Source of the DNA: Promicromonospora thailandica
Lineage (GTDB): Bacteria > Actinomycetota > Actinomycetes > Actinomycetales > Cellulomonadaceae
Reading direction: 5' to 3'
Assembly: GCF_024171955.1 (NCBI RefSeq)
Contig: NZ_JAMTCS010000005.1
Location: forward strand, 124,001 to 188,000
Length of the DNA: 64,000 bases
In this document: positions 20,819 through 28,232 of the stretch, one piece after another
Layout: every line of letters begins with the position of its first letter
Numbering within the stretch: the stretch's first letter is position 1
Translations under genes and position numbers: made by a program
Notes under the pieces: model-generated
Seen by the model: only the letters and a program-made list of their open reading frames with translations
The model's database searches: none
What the model was told of the DNA's origin: nothing

Positions 20819-21457
20819 ATGGCCGCCGACAACCGACGCACCCCCCGACCTCGCATGACGGCCAGTCAGCGCCGCGAGCAGCTGCTCACCGTCAGCCGCG
20901 GGCTGTTCGCCGAGAAGGGGTTCGAGGGCACGAGCGTCGAGGAGATCGCGGCGCGCGCCGAGGTGTCCAAGCCGGTCGTGTACGAGCACTTCGGCGGCAA
21001 GGAGGGCATCTACGCCGTGGTGGTGGACCGCGAGGTCCAGGCGCTCACGACGGCGCTGACGGGCGCGCTCGGCTCGGGCGGCCATCCCAAGGTGCTGCTG
21101 GAGCGCACGGCGCTCGCCCTCCTCGACTACATCGAGTCGTCCGAGGACGGTTTCCGCATCCTCGTCCGGGACTCGCCCGTGGCGCAGGCCACCGGCACCT
21201 TCTCGAGCCTCATCGGCGACGTCGCCACCCAGGTCGAGGCGATCCTCGAACCGCAGTTCCGGTCGAACGGGCTGGAGACGAAGGCCGCGCCCCTGTACGC
21301 GCAGATGCTCGTGGGCATGATCGCGCTCACCGGCCAGTACTGGCTCGACGCGCGCAGCCCCGGCAAGACCGAGGTGGCCGCCCACCTCGTGAATCTCGCC
21401 TGGAACGGCCTGCACAACATGGAGAAGAAGCCGGCACTGACCCGGCTCTCGCGCTGA
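20819..21457 (+). CDS. TetR family regulator
   Basis: 212 aa. N-terminal helix-turn-helix: RREQLLTVSRGLFAEKGFEGTSVEEIAARAEVSKPVVYEHFGGKEGIY (split over residues about 15-62), with the classic VYEHF recognition helix. The C-terminal ligand domain (about 75-205) is of unknown specificity. There is no ribosome-binding site. The ATG at 20819 (MAADNRR) was chosen; an in-frame ATG at 20810 adds three residues. CACAAT just upstream may be a -10 box for a leaderless transcript. It diverges from tRNA-Gln and glmU; the target is not evident. Confidence 0.88.
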   Translation: MAADNRRTPRPRMTASQRREQLLTVSRGLFAEKGFEGTSVEEIAARAEVSKPVVYEHFGGKEGIYAVVVDREVQALTTALTGALGSGGHPKVLLERTALALLDYIESSEDGFRILVRDSPVAQATGTFSSLIGDVATQVEAILEPQFRSNGLETKAAPLYAQMLVGMIALTGQYWLDARSPGKTEVAAHLVNLAWNGLHNMEKKPALTRLSR

Positions 21458-21523
21458 CGCCGCCTCAATAAACCGGCGAAATGTCTGCCGACTAGTGTTT
21501 TGACCCGGCCGTGCACCCATTCC

Positions 21524-21555
21524 TGCGCTCGCGCAGCAAAGTCTGCGCACGCGCA
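21524..21555. repeat. Two TGCGCNNGCGCA boxes
   Basis: TGCGCTCGCGCA (21524-21535) and TGCGCACGCGCA (21544-21555), each self-complementary, start 20 bp apart (two helical turns), downstream of the TetR gene and of the terminator of the small peptide gene. Possibly a protein-binding pair; function unknown. Confidence 0.4.
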
Positions 21556-21559
21556 AAAG

Positions 21560-21600
21560 AACGAACGCCTCCCCCGGAATTACCGGGGGAGGCGTTCGTT
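21560..21600 (-). terminator. Strong intrinsic terminator of the 27-codon gene
   Basis: 18-bp perfect stem (21560-21577 with 21583-21600; core GCCTCCCCCGG/CCGGGGGAGGC) and 5-base loop. On the minus strand the stem is followed by CTTTTG, a U-rich end. One of the best-formed terminators in the window; it lies 56 bases after the small gene's stop and could also stop the convergent TetR transcript. Confidence 0.85.
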
Positions 21601-21655
21601 CAGCTGGGGATGAAGCTGCGCCGCGATCGACCGCGACGAATAACGTCTTACCTGC

Positions 21656-21739
21656 TCAGATGCCCAGCAGGTCGCGGATCTGCGCCAGCGTGATCCCGAG
21701 GGAGTCGAGCAGGGTCGCGAGAATGTCAACGACGGTCAT
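21656..21739 (-). CDS. 27-aa hydrophobic amphipathic peptide (small gene)
   Basis: Too short for ordinary gene finding. The product starts MTVVDILATLLDSLG and ends with an IRDLLGI tail; 27 residues, over half Leu/Ile/Val, three Asp and one Arg, no cysteine. A helical wheel would place the Asp/Arg/Thr/Gln on one side, so it is probably a membrane-active or membrane-bound amphipathic helix. Support for a real gene: GGAAGGA eight bases before the ATG, a TTGCAG-N17-TAGCGT promoter about 70 bases upstream, and an excellent terminator downstream. It has no leader or processing site and no immunity gene can be named. Candidates: leaderless bacteriocin, modulin-like surfactant, small membrane regulator or type I toxin. 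Function unknown. Confidence 0.7.
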   Translation of the reverse strand: MTVVDILATLLDSLGITLAQIRDLLGI

Positions 21740-21810
21740 GGTGCTTTTCCTTCCAGAAAACGGGACTCACAGGATGATCACCTGCGAGCGGAACAGTGTT
21801 CGCGTTCCAT

Positions 21811-21839
21811 ACGCTAAGCACGCGAGACGGACTCTGCAA
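21811..21839 (-). promoter_or_regulatory. Promoter of the 27-codon gene
   Basis: Minus strand: -35 TTGCAG (21834-21839), 17-bp spacer, -10 TAGCGT (21811-21816), giving a start near 21804 and a leader of about 65 bases containing the ribosome-binding site GGAAGGA. Confidence 0.65.
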
Positions 21840-21874
21840 CGGGAATTGGATATTCGGCTTTAATGAGCACCCAC

Positions 21875-21900
21875 TTTCACCCTGTGATAGTGGGGTGAAA
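21875..21900. promoter_or_regulatory. Inverted repeat TTTCACCC-N10-GGGTGAAA
   Basis: Perfect 8-bp arms at 21875-21882 and 21893-21900 in the AT-rich interval 21740-21962 between the divergent small peptide gene and the methyltransferase gene. Arm spacing of 18 bp suits a dimeric regulator; it lies 36 bp upstream of the small gene's -35 box and 63 bp before the methyltransferase start. Confidence 0.5.
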
Positions 21901-21962
21901 AATGGCACACTCTCCACCGCAAACCGGGCACGGTTCTCACCTGCGCGGCTAGGCTCGCGGGC

Positions 21963-22652
21963 GTGACCTCACCCGAGCACCTCACGACCGTCCGTGCCGG
22001 CTACGACGCCAAGGCGCAGGCCTACACCGACTTCGCCACCGAGGCGTTCGCCGCGAAGCCCCTCGTCCACACGATGATCCGGACGTTCGCCGAGCTCGTC
22101 GGGCAGACGGGCGGCGGCCTCGTGGCGGACGTCGGCTGCGGGCCCGGGCACGTGACCCGGTACCTGCGGGAGCACGGCGTCGACGCGTTCGGCGTCGACC
22201 TGTCCCCCGAGCTCCTGGCGATCGCCCGGGCGAGCAACCCCGGCGTGCGGTTCGAGCTCGGGGACATGGGCGCGCTCGACGTGCCGTCCGGCAGCCTCGC
22301 CGGCGTCGTGGCGAACTACTCGCTCCTGCACACCCCGCCCGAGGTGCTGCCCGGCGTCCTCGCGGAGCTGACTCGCACGCTGGCCCCCGGCGGGCACCTC
22401 CTGGCCGGCTTCCCGGCGCTGGACGACGCCGGGACGCACGACGCCGGGACGCACGCCGGAGGCAGGACCGCCGTGAACGCCGCGACCTTCGACCACACCG
22501 TGACGCGGGCCTGGCGGTTCTCGGTGGACGACGTCGCGGACCTGCTCGCGCGGGACGGCGCGGTCGAGGTGGCACGCCTGGTGATCGCCGCGACCGAGGA
22601 CGTGGTGCGCGGCTTCCCGCAGGCGCACCTGCTGGTCCGCAGGACCGCCTGA
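21963..22652 (+). CDS. Class I SAM-dependent methyltransferase
   Basis: 229 aa, GTG start. Rossmann-fold methyltransferase: motif I VADVGCGPGHVTRYL (about residues 51-65), acidic end of strand 2 FGVDLSPELLAIAR, motif II region LDVPSGSLAGVVANYSLLHTP. Members of this UbiE/TehB-like group methylate small molecules; the acceptor is not predictable. A short DNA tandem repeat (15 bp, twice, about 22425-22457) encodes DDAGTHDAGTHAGG in a surface loop. It converges with the next gene and is separated from it by only two bases. Confidence 0.85.
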   Translation: MTSPEHLTTVRAGYDAKAQAYTDFATEAFAAKPLVHTMIRTFAELVGQTGGGLVADVGCGPGHVTRYLREHGVDAFGVDLSPELLAIARASNPGVRFELGDMGALDVPSGSLAGVVANYSLLHTPPEVLPGVLAELTRTLAPGGHLLAGFPALDDAGTHDAGTHAGGRTAVNAATFDHTVTRAWRFSVDDVADLLARDGAVEVARLVIAATEDVVRGFPQAHLLVRRTA

Positions 22653-22654
22653 GG

Positions 22655-23698
22655 TCACCACGCCCCGAGCAGCAGCTCCTCGACCTCGTCGGCCACGACC
22701 GGGCGCGGGTTCGGGTACGGGGCGGCGGCGACGCGCTCGGCCACCTCGCGCAGCGCCGTACGGGGCAGGCCGAGCGCACCCAGCGTCGTCGGCCCCGCGT
22801 GGCGGGCGGCGAGCGCCGCGACGGCGGCCACCGGGTCGCCGCCGGCCACGCGGGTCAGGCGGGCTGCGGCGTCGGGTGCCGCGGGCAGGTCGTACCGCAG
22901 CACGTGCGCCAGGAGCAGGGCGTGGAGCTCGGCGTGCGGCAGTCCGTAGGTGCCGCCGAGGGCGTGGGCGAGCTGGTGGTGCAGGCCCATCCGGGCCTGG
23001 GCCAGGCACGCGCCCGCCAGCCAGGCCGCCTCCTGGAGCCGGGCCCGCGCGCCGACGTCGGACAGGTCGTCGAGGACCAGGGGCAGCGCGGTCAGGACGC
23101 CGTCGGCCGCCTCGACCGCGTACGCGCGGGTGGCGGCGCTCGCCTGCTCGTCCCAGAGCGCCTCGACGGCGTGCGCCAGCGCGTTGAGCGCGGAGGTCAG
23201 CGTGAGGCCGTGGGGCATGGACAGCGTGAGCTCCGGGTCGTAGACGACGGTGCCGGGCGCGAGGGCGGGGTCGCGCCGCGTCGTCTTGACGCCGTGCTCG
23301 GTCTCCCCGAGCACGGGCGTGGCCTCCGAGCCGGCGTAGGTGGTGGGCACGGCGACCTGGGGCATGCCGGTACGGATCGCGAGCGCCTTGGCGAGGCCGA
23401 TCGCCGAACCGCCGCCGATCGCGACGAGCGCGTCCGCGCGCGCCTCGCGGGCCGCCTCGAGCGCCCGCGCGGTGACCTCGACGGGGGTGTGCTGGACGGG
23501 CCGGCCGAAGGTCGCGGCGTGCCGCTCCCCCAGGGCCTGCGTCAGCTCGCGTGCCGCTGCGGCCGACGACGGCGCGGCCACCACCAGCACGCGCCGCGCC
23601 CCGAGCCGGTCGAGCTCGTCGGGCACGAGCGCCAGCGCCCCCGCCCCCTGCACCACGCGCCCGGCATATACCTCGTGCACCCTGACCTGACGTCCCAT
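22655..23698 (-). CDS. Maleylacetate reductase / iron-type alcohol dehydrogenase family
   Basis: 347 aa. Dehydroquinate-synthase-like fold: nucleotide-binding GGGSAIGLAKALA, TTYAGSEATPVLGETE, and metal-ligand region with LAHAVEALWDE, MGLHHQLAHALGGTYGLPHAELHALLL, two conserved His sets. Closest in pattern to maleylacetate reductases, which reduce maleylacetate to 3-oxoadipate in (chloro)aromatic and resorcinol breakdown; no ring-cleavage enzyme is nearby. ATG at 23698; -10 box TAGGCT (minus strand, 23706-23711) implies a nearly leaderless mRNA. Divergent from a MarR gene, with a shared operator. Confidence 0.85.
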   Translation of the reverse strand: MGRQVRVHEVYAGRVVQGAGALALVPDELDRLGARRVLVVAAPSSAAAARELTQALGERHAATFGRPVQHTPVEVTARALEAAREARADALVAIGGGSAIGLAKALAIRTGMPQVAVPTTYAGSEATPVLGETEHGVKTTRRDPALAPGTVVYDPELTLSMPHGLTLTSALNALAHAVEALWDEQASAATRAYAVEAADGVLTALPLVLDDLSDVGARARLQEAAWLAGACLAQARMGLHHQLAHALGGTYGLPHAELHALLLAHVLRYDLPAAPDAAARLTRVAGGDPVAAVAALAARHAGPTTLGALGLPRTALREVAERVAAAPYPNPRPVVADEVEELLLGAW

Positions 23699-23758
23699 GA
23701 CGGGAAGCCTAGGCGGGGGATCTCCTTCGAGGACCACCACCGGCCGGTCGGTCGAGAT

Positions 23759-23772
23759 TCTTGATGTCGAGA
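23759..23772. promoter_or_regulatory. MarR-type operator TCTTGATGTCGAGA
   Basis: Near-palindrome TCTTGA-TG-TCGAGA (one mismatch) in the 93-bp divergent region, overlapping the expected -35 position of the MarR gene (its -10 TAGCCT is at 23780-23785). Its half-sites match the TCTTGA/TCAAGA type typical of MarR proteins. GTCGAGA occurs again at 23751-23757. Confidence 0.65.
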
Positions 23773-23791
23773 CATCCGGTAGCCTCTCGCC

Positions 23792-24295
23792 ATGGAGCAC
23801 TCCGGTCCTGCCGACGAGGTCGACCGCATCGTCGCCGCGTGGCAGCACGTGCGCCCCGACCTGGAGCTCGAGCCGCTGACGGTGTTCAGCCGCGTGTCCC
23901 GCCTGGCCCGGCACCTCGACCTCGCCCGCCGTACGGCGTTCGCGCGGCACAGCCTGGAGACCTGGGAGTTCGACGTGCTGTCGGCGCTGCGCCGCGCGGG
24001 CGAGCCCTACCGGCTCTCGCCGGGCACCCTGGTCACGCAGACGCTGGTCACGAGCGGCACCATGACCAACCGGATCGACCGGCTGGAGTCGCGCGGCTTC
24101 GTCCAGCGGCACCGCTCGCCGGACGACCGCCGCGGTGTGCTCGTCGAGCTCACGGACCAGGGGCTGGCCCGCGTCGACGCGGCGATGAGCGACCTGCTCG
24201 ACGTCGAGGCGAAGGTGCTCACGGCCCTGTCGCCGGCGGAGCGTCCGCAGCTGGCCGCGCTGCTGCGGGCGGTCACTGCCCAGTTCGACGAGTGA
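23792..24295 (+). CDS. MarR family regulator
   Basis: 167 aa winged helix protein: dimerisation helices at both ends, LSPGTLVTQTLVTSGTMTNRIDRLESRG as helix-turn-helix (about residues 76-103) and the wing HRSPDDRRGVLVELTDQG. The ATG lies 7 bases after TAGCCT, so the mRNA is probably leaderless. It most likely represses itself and the divergent maleylacetate-reductase-like gene through the operator between them. Confidence 0.9.
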   Translation: MEHSGPADEVDRIVAAWQHVRPDLELEPLTVFSRVSRLARHLDLARRTAFARHSLETWEFDVLSALRRAGEPYRLSPGTLVTQTLVTSGTMTNRIDRLESRGFVQRHRSPDDRRGVLVELTDQGLARVDAAMSDLLDVEAKVLTALSPAERPQLAALLRAVTAQFDE

Positions 24296-24340
24296 CCCGG
24301 CGCCCGGCCGTGCTCGGGAACGGGAACAGGGACGGCGCGC

Positions 24341-24787
24341 TCAGCGGCTCCGGCTGACCACGACCTTCTCGCGCCCGAGCTGGTCGGGCAGGAAGAACAG
24401 GTCGTCCGCGCCCGCGACGTACAGCGGCAGCTCGCCCATCCTGGCGGGCAGGCCGTCGGCGTCGGTGACCGTGAGCTCGACGTGGTCGGCGCTCGTGGGC
24501 ACGTACTTCCACGTGCCCTCGATCTCGGAGGGCACGGTGCGGGCGTCGCCGGGCGCGTCGTCGAGTGCGTCGTCGAGCACGTCGTGCGGCACGCCCACGG
24601 CGGTGAACGTGCGGTCGGCGCCGAGGGCGACGACGGTGCCCGCACCGTCGGCCGCGTAGGAGCCCACGAACTGGGGCTCGGAGTAGTCGAGCTTGCCGAT
24701 GTCGAGCCCGCATCCCGCAAGCAGCCCGGGGAGCACCAGCACTGCGGCGAGCACCCCCGCCCCCCGGCGGACCTGTCGCTGGTTCAT
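24341..24787 (-). CDS. Small lipoprotein of unknown function
   Basis: 148 aa with a lipoprotein signal: basic start, hydrophobic core and lipobox LLAGC at about residues 22-26. The mature part is a single ~120-residue domain with GTVVALGADRTFTAVGV and GTWKYVPTSADHVELTV, suggestive of a small beta barrel, but no family is recognised. TAGATT on the minus strand near 24830 is a possible -10 box. It converges with the MarR gene and diverges from an MFS gene. Confidence 0.75.
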   Translation of the reverse strand: MNQRQVRRGAGVLAAVLVLPGLLAGCGLDIGKLDYSEPQFVGSYAADGAGTVVALGADRTFTAVGVPHDVLDDALDDAPGDARTVPSEIEGTWKYVPTSADHVELTVTDADGLPARMGELPLYVAGADDLFFLPDQLGREKVVVSRSR

Positions 24788-24915
24788 TCGAGACCTCAGT
24801 TGTTCCGGACGTGCTGACCGGTCGCCCAATCTAACGGGAACGGCGTGATCCCTCCTGGGCAGGCGGTGGACGCCGACGGCGGCCGGGCGGCGCCGTCGCG
24901 CACAATGGCAGGACC

Positions 24916-26136
24916 ATGAGCACTGTCCGCGCGGCGGCCGGGGGCTCCGCGCTGCTCGCGGCGGTCCTCGTCTTCGCCCTGAACCTGCGCACCCCGATCA
25001 CGTCCCTCCCACCGGTGATGGCCGACGTCGCGGCGGGGCTCGGCCTCGACCAGTCCCTGGCCGGGCTGCTCGTCGGCATCCCGGCGCTCTGCTTCAGCGT
25101 GGTGGCGCCGGCGGCGTCGGCCCTGATCGGCCGGGTGGGCCCGTACGCGGCCGTGACCGTGGCGCTCGTGGGTGTGATCGCGGGCACGCTGGTGCGGTCG
25201 GTCGGTTCGGGGACGGCGGGCGTGGTCGCGGCCTTCGCCGGCACGGTGGTGCTCGGCGCGGCGATCACGGTGGGCAACGTGGTCGTCCCGGTGATCATCG
25301 CGCGCGACTTCCCCGCCCGGACGGCGTCGGCCACGGGACTCTACTCGTCCGTGATGAACGTCGGGTCGGTGTTCGCGACCTCGTTCACGGCGCCGCTCGC
25401 GGCCCTGCTGGGCTGGCAGGGCGCGATCGCCTCGTGGTCGGTCGTCGCGGCGGTGGCGCTGGTGGTCTGGCTGGTCACCACACGGCGCCTGCCGAGCCGC
25501 CCGCGTCCCGCCGGCACCCCGGCGGACCGCCCGGCGCCACGGCCCGGCGACACCTGGGCCGGTGTGCTGCGCCGGCCGGTCACCTGGGTGCTGTCCGTCG
25601 CCTTCGCGGGGCAGTCGTTCTCCTACTACGCGGTCACGGGCTGGCTGCCCGAGCTGCTGCGCGACCTGCTGGACGTGCCCGCGACCACGGCGGGCAACGC
25701 GGCCGCGCCGTTCCAGGGGCTCGCCATCGCGGGGAGCGTGCTGGTCCCGCTCGTGCTGGCCGCCCGCGTGCCGATGCGCGCCGTCGCGGCCACGACGGGG
25801 CTGCTGTGGGTGGCGCTGCCGGCCGGCCTGCTGCTGGCGCCGGAGTGGTGGCTGCTGTGGGTGAGCCTGTCCGGGATCGCGCAGGGCGGGAACTTCGTCG
25901 TGATCTTCACCGTCGTGGCGCAGCGCTGCCGCACCGTGGCCCAGACCCGGCGCACCGTGGCCGCGGTGCAGGCCTTCGGCTACGCCGTGGCCGCCACCGC
26001 GCCGTCCGTGATCGGCGCGGTCCACGGCCTGTCGGGCGGTTGGACGGCGGCGCTCCTGGTGATGCTCGCGTCCACGCTGACCCTCGGGGTGGCGGAGCTG
26101 GTCGCGACGCGCCGGCCGAGGCCCACCCGCGGGTAA
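24916..26136 (+). CDS. MFS transporter, CynX/NimT-like
   Basis: 406 aa with about 12 membrane helices. The start LNLRTPITSLPPVMADVAAGLG is characteristic of the CynX/NimT group (cyanate or 2-nitroimidazole transport in E. coli). FPARTASATGLYSSVMNVG and GIAQGGNFVVIFTVVA are further conserved helices. Preceded by CACAAT, a possible -10 box. Substrate unknown; lat follows after 56 bp but has its own promoter. Confidence 0.85.
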   Translation: MSTVRAAAGGSALLAAVLVFALNLRTPITSLPPVMADVAAGLGLDQSLAGLLVGIPALCFSVVAPAASALIGRVGPYAAVTVALVGVIAGTLVRSVGSGTAGVVAAFAGTVVLGAAITVGNVVVPVIIARDFPARTASATGLYSSVMNVGSVFATSFTAPLAALLGWQGAIASWSVVAAVALVVWLVTTRRLPSRPRPAGTPADRPAPRPGDTWAGVLRRPVTWVLSVAFAGQSFSYYAVTGWLPELLRDLLDVPATTAGNAAAPFQGLAIAGSVLVPLVLAARVPMRAVAATTGLLWVALPAGLLLAPEWWLLWVSLSGIAQGGNFVVIFTVVAQRCRTVAQTRRTVAAVQAFGYAVAATAPSVIGAVHGLSGGWTAALLVMLASTLTLGVAELVATRRPRPTRG

Positions 26137-26156
26137 CAGGAACTTTTCCATACGCG

Positions 26157-26186
26157 TTGAAACTTGGCAGGATCATTGCCTACCTT
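26157..26186 (+). promoter_or_regulatory. Promoter of lat (leaderless)
   Basis: -35 TTGAAA (26157-26162), 18-bp spacer, -10 TACCTT (26181-26186). The expected start is at the ATG itself (26193), and no ribosome-binding site is present. Confidence 0.6.
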
Positions 26187-26192
26187 GCCGCT

Positions 26193-27500
26193 ATGACGAC
26201 ATCTCTTGAGCCCACCGCAGTGCTCCCCACCCTTCGTGAGCACCTCCTGGTCGACGGTTTCGACCTCGTCCTCGACCTCACCCGGTCGCACGGCTCCACG
26301 CTCGTCGACGCGCGGGACGGCCGCGAGTGGCTCGACCTGTTCACCTTCTTCGCCTCGTCCCCGCTCGGCATGAACCACCCGGCGCTGGCCGACGACGCGG
26401 CGTTCCGCGAGGAGCTCGCCACGGCCGCGATCAACAAGCCGTCCAACTCCGACATCTACACGGTCGAGATGGCACGCTTCGCCGACACCTTCGCGCGCGT
26501 GCTCGGCGACCCCGCACTGCCGCACCTGTTCTTCATCGACGGCGGCGCGCTCGCCGTCGAGAACGCGCTCAAGGTGGCCTTCGACTGGAAGTCGCGGCAC
26601 AACGAGGCGAACGGCCGCTCGCCGGAGCTGGGCACCCGGATCATGCACCTGGAGCACGCGTTCCACGGCCGCTCCGGATACACGATGTCGCTCACGAACA
26701 CCGAGCCGGGCAAGGTCGCCCGGTTCCCGAAGTTCGACTGGCCCCGCATCCCGTCCCCGTACCTGGCCGAGGGCAAGGACATGGACGCGGCCGAGGCGGA
26801 GGCGCTGGCCGCCGCCCGCGCGGCGTTCGAGGCCGCGCCGCACGACATCGCGGCGTTCATCATGGAGCCGATCCAGGGCGAGGGCGGCGACCACCACTTC
26901 CGCCCCTCGTTCCTGCAGGGCATGCAGACGCTGTGCCGCGAGTTCGACGCGCTGTTCATCCTCGACGAGGTGCAGACGGGTGCGGGGATCACCGGCACGG
27001 CGTGGGCCTACCAGCAGCTCGACGTCACGCCCGACGTCGTCGCCTTCGGCAAGAAGACCCAGGTCTGCGGCGTCATGGCGGGCGGCCGTGTCGACGAGGT
27101 GCCGGACAACGTGTTCGCCGTCTCCTCGCGCATCAACTCCACGTGGGGCGGCAACCTCACCGACATGGTGCGCTCGCGCCGCATCCTGGAGACCTACGAG
27201 GCCGAGGGCCTGCTGGACCGGTCCCGTGCACTGGGCAAGCAGCTCAAGGACGCCCTGGGCGAGCTGGCCGCGCGGCACGAGGGCGTGACCGACGTGCGCG
27301 GCCGCGGCCTGATGTGCGCGCTGACCCTGCCCTCGCGCGAGGTGCGCGACCGCGTCCTGGCCGCGCTCACCGAGCGGGGCGTGCTGCTGCTGGGCTGCGG
27401 CGAGCGGTCGGTCCGGTTCCGCCCGGCCCTGACCGTCACGGCGGAGGCCCTGGAGGCCGGCGTCCGGGCCCTCGACGAGGCCCTCACGGCCACCCTCTGA
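26193..27500 (+). CDS. lat: L-lysine 6-transaminase
   Basis: 435 aa class-III aminotransferase. Converts lysine plus 2-oxoglutarate to aminoadipate semialdehyde (piperideine-6-carboxylate) and glutamate. Seen: FFASSPLGMNHPAL, INKPSNSDIYT, FFIDGGALAVENALKVAFDWK, AFHGRSGYTMSLTNT, LDEVQTGAGITGTAWA and the PLP-lysine motif AFGKKTQVCG; the INKPSNSD and GGALAVENA motifs are specific to the lysine 6-transaminase group. The dehydrogenase that normally acts next is not in the window. An AsnC/Lrp gene lies 2.4 kb away; in M. tuberculosis lat is adjacent to lrpA, so a regulatory link is possible. Confidence 0.93.
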   Translation: MTTSLEPTAVLPTLREHLLVDGFDLVLDLTRSHGSTLVDARDGREWLDLFTFFASSPLGMNHPALADDAAFREELATAAINKPSNSDIYTVEMARFADTFARVLGDPALPHLFFIDGGALAVENALKVAFDWKSRHNEANGRSPELGTRIMHLEHAFHGRSGYTMSLTNTEPGKVARFPKFDWPRIPSPYLAEGKDMDAAEAEALAAARAAFEAAPHDIAAFIMEPIQGEGGDHHFRPSFLQGMQTLCREFDALFILDEVQTGAGITGTAWAYQQLDVTPDVVAFGKKTQVCGVMAGGRVDEVPDNVFAVSSRINSTWGGNLTDMVRSRRILETYEAEGLLDRSRALGKQLKDALGELAARHEGVTDVRGRGLMCALTLPSREVRDRVLAALTERGVLLLGCGERSVRFRPALTVTAEALEAGVRALDEALTATL

Positions 27501-27503
27501 ACC

Positions 27504-27545
27504 TGTCAGACGTACAGGGCACCCCAGCGTCCTGTACGTCTGACA
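27504..27545. terminator. Bidirectional terminator after lat
   Basis: 15-bp perfect arms TGTCAGACGTACAGG (27504-27518) and its complement (27531-27545) with a 12-base loop, between the stop codons of two convergent genes. Confidence 0.8.
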
Positions 27546-27547
27546 CC

Positions 27548-28231
27548 TTATTCGTCCTCGGCGGCGACGCTGTCGGCGATGCGGACCAGCTCGGCGACCG
27601 TCGGCCCCGCGCTCCCCGTGGGCGTGCGGCCGACGGTCGCGAGCAGCAGGTACGAGCCGACGTCGTCCGTCCACTCCACGCGCACCGGGCCGTACCCGTT
27701 GTTGTCCACCCGGGTGACCCGCGCGTCGCCGCCCGACTCGGCCAGCTTCTGCCACTCGACGGTCACGGTGTCGCCGGACAGCTCGTCCGACAGCTCCGTG
27801 GAGTCCGGGTAGGCCACGTAGAGGATGGCGGACGCCGGGTGGTACGCGCCCGCGCGGACGTCGTCGGCGGGCCAGCCGGGACCGGGGCCGCCGCGGAAGG
27901 TCTCGGCGTTCACCTCGCCGTCCAGCGGGTAGGTGATCCACGTGCCCAGGTGGTCCTCCGCCGTGGTGCGGCCGATGCCGGCCGAGATGTCGGCGGGGCA
28001 CTCGGCCACGGCGCGCCGGACGTCGTCGGGCACCCAGTGCGGCTGCCGCAGGCCCTCCGCGCACGTGCCGACCGTGAGGTCGGTGGCGTCGGCGGGCGCC
28101 ACGACGGGCTCCTCCTCCCCGGACCCGAGCACGAGCGTGACCACCACGATGATGATCGCGCCGAGCAGCGTCACCGCCCCGCCGAGCAGCCACTCGGGGC
28201 GGATGCGTGGCTCGTCGATCGTGGTGACCAC
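27548..28231 (-). CDS. Single-pass membrane protein, unknown function
   Basis: 227 aa, GTG start one base after the stop of the upstream gene, so the two are cotranscribed. One membrane helix at about residues 15-36 (LLGGAVTLLGAIIIVVVTLVLG) and an extracytoplasmic domain of about 185 residues with two Cys (VGTCAEGL, VAECPAD) and no enzyme motif. No family recognised. It probably works with the preceding gene's product at the cell surface. Confidence 0.7.
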   Translation of the reverse strand: MVTTIDEPRIRPEWLLGGAVTLLGAIIIVVVTLVLGSGEEEPVVAPADATDLTVGTCAEGLRQPHWVPDDVRRAVAECPADISAGIGRTTAEDHLGTWITYPLDGEVNAETFRGGPGPGWPADDVRAGAYHPASAILYVAYPDSTELSDELSGDTVTVEWQKLAESGGDARVTRVDNNGYGPVRVEWTDDVGSYLLLATVGRTPTGSAGPTVAELVRIADSVAAEDE

Positions 28232-28232
28232 G

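Noticed and set aside
21726-21917. 63-codon minus-strand frame over the promoter of the small peptide
   Set aside because: No ribosome-binding site, runs through the predicted promoter and inverted repeat, and is out of frame with the supported 27-codon gene.
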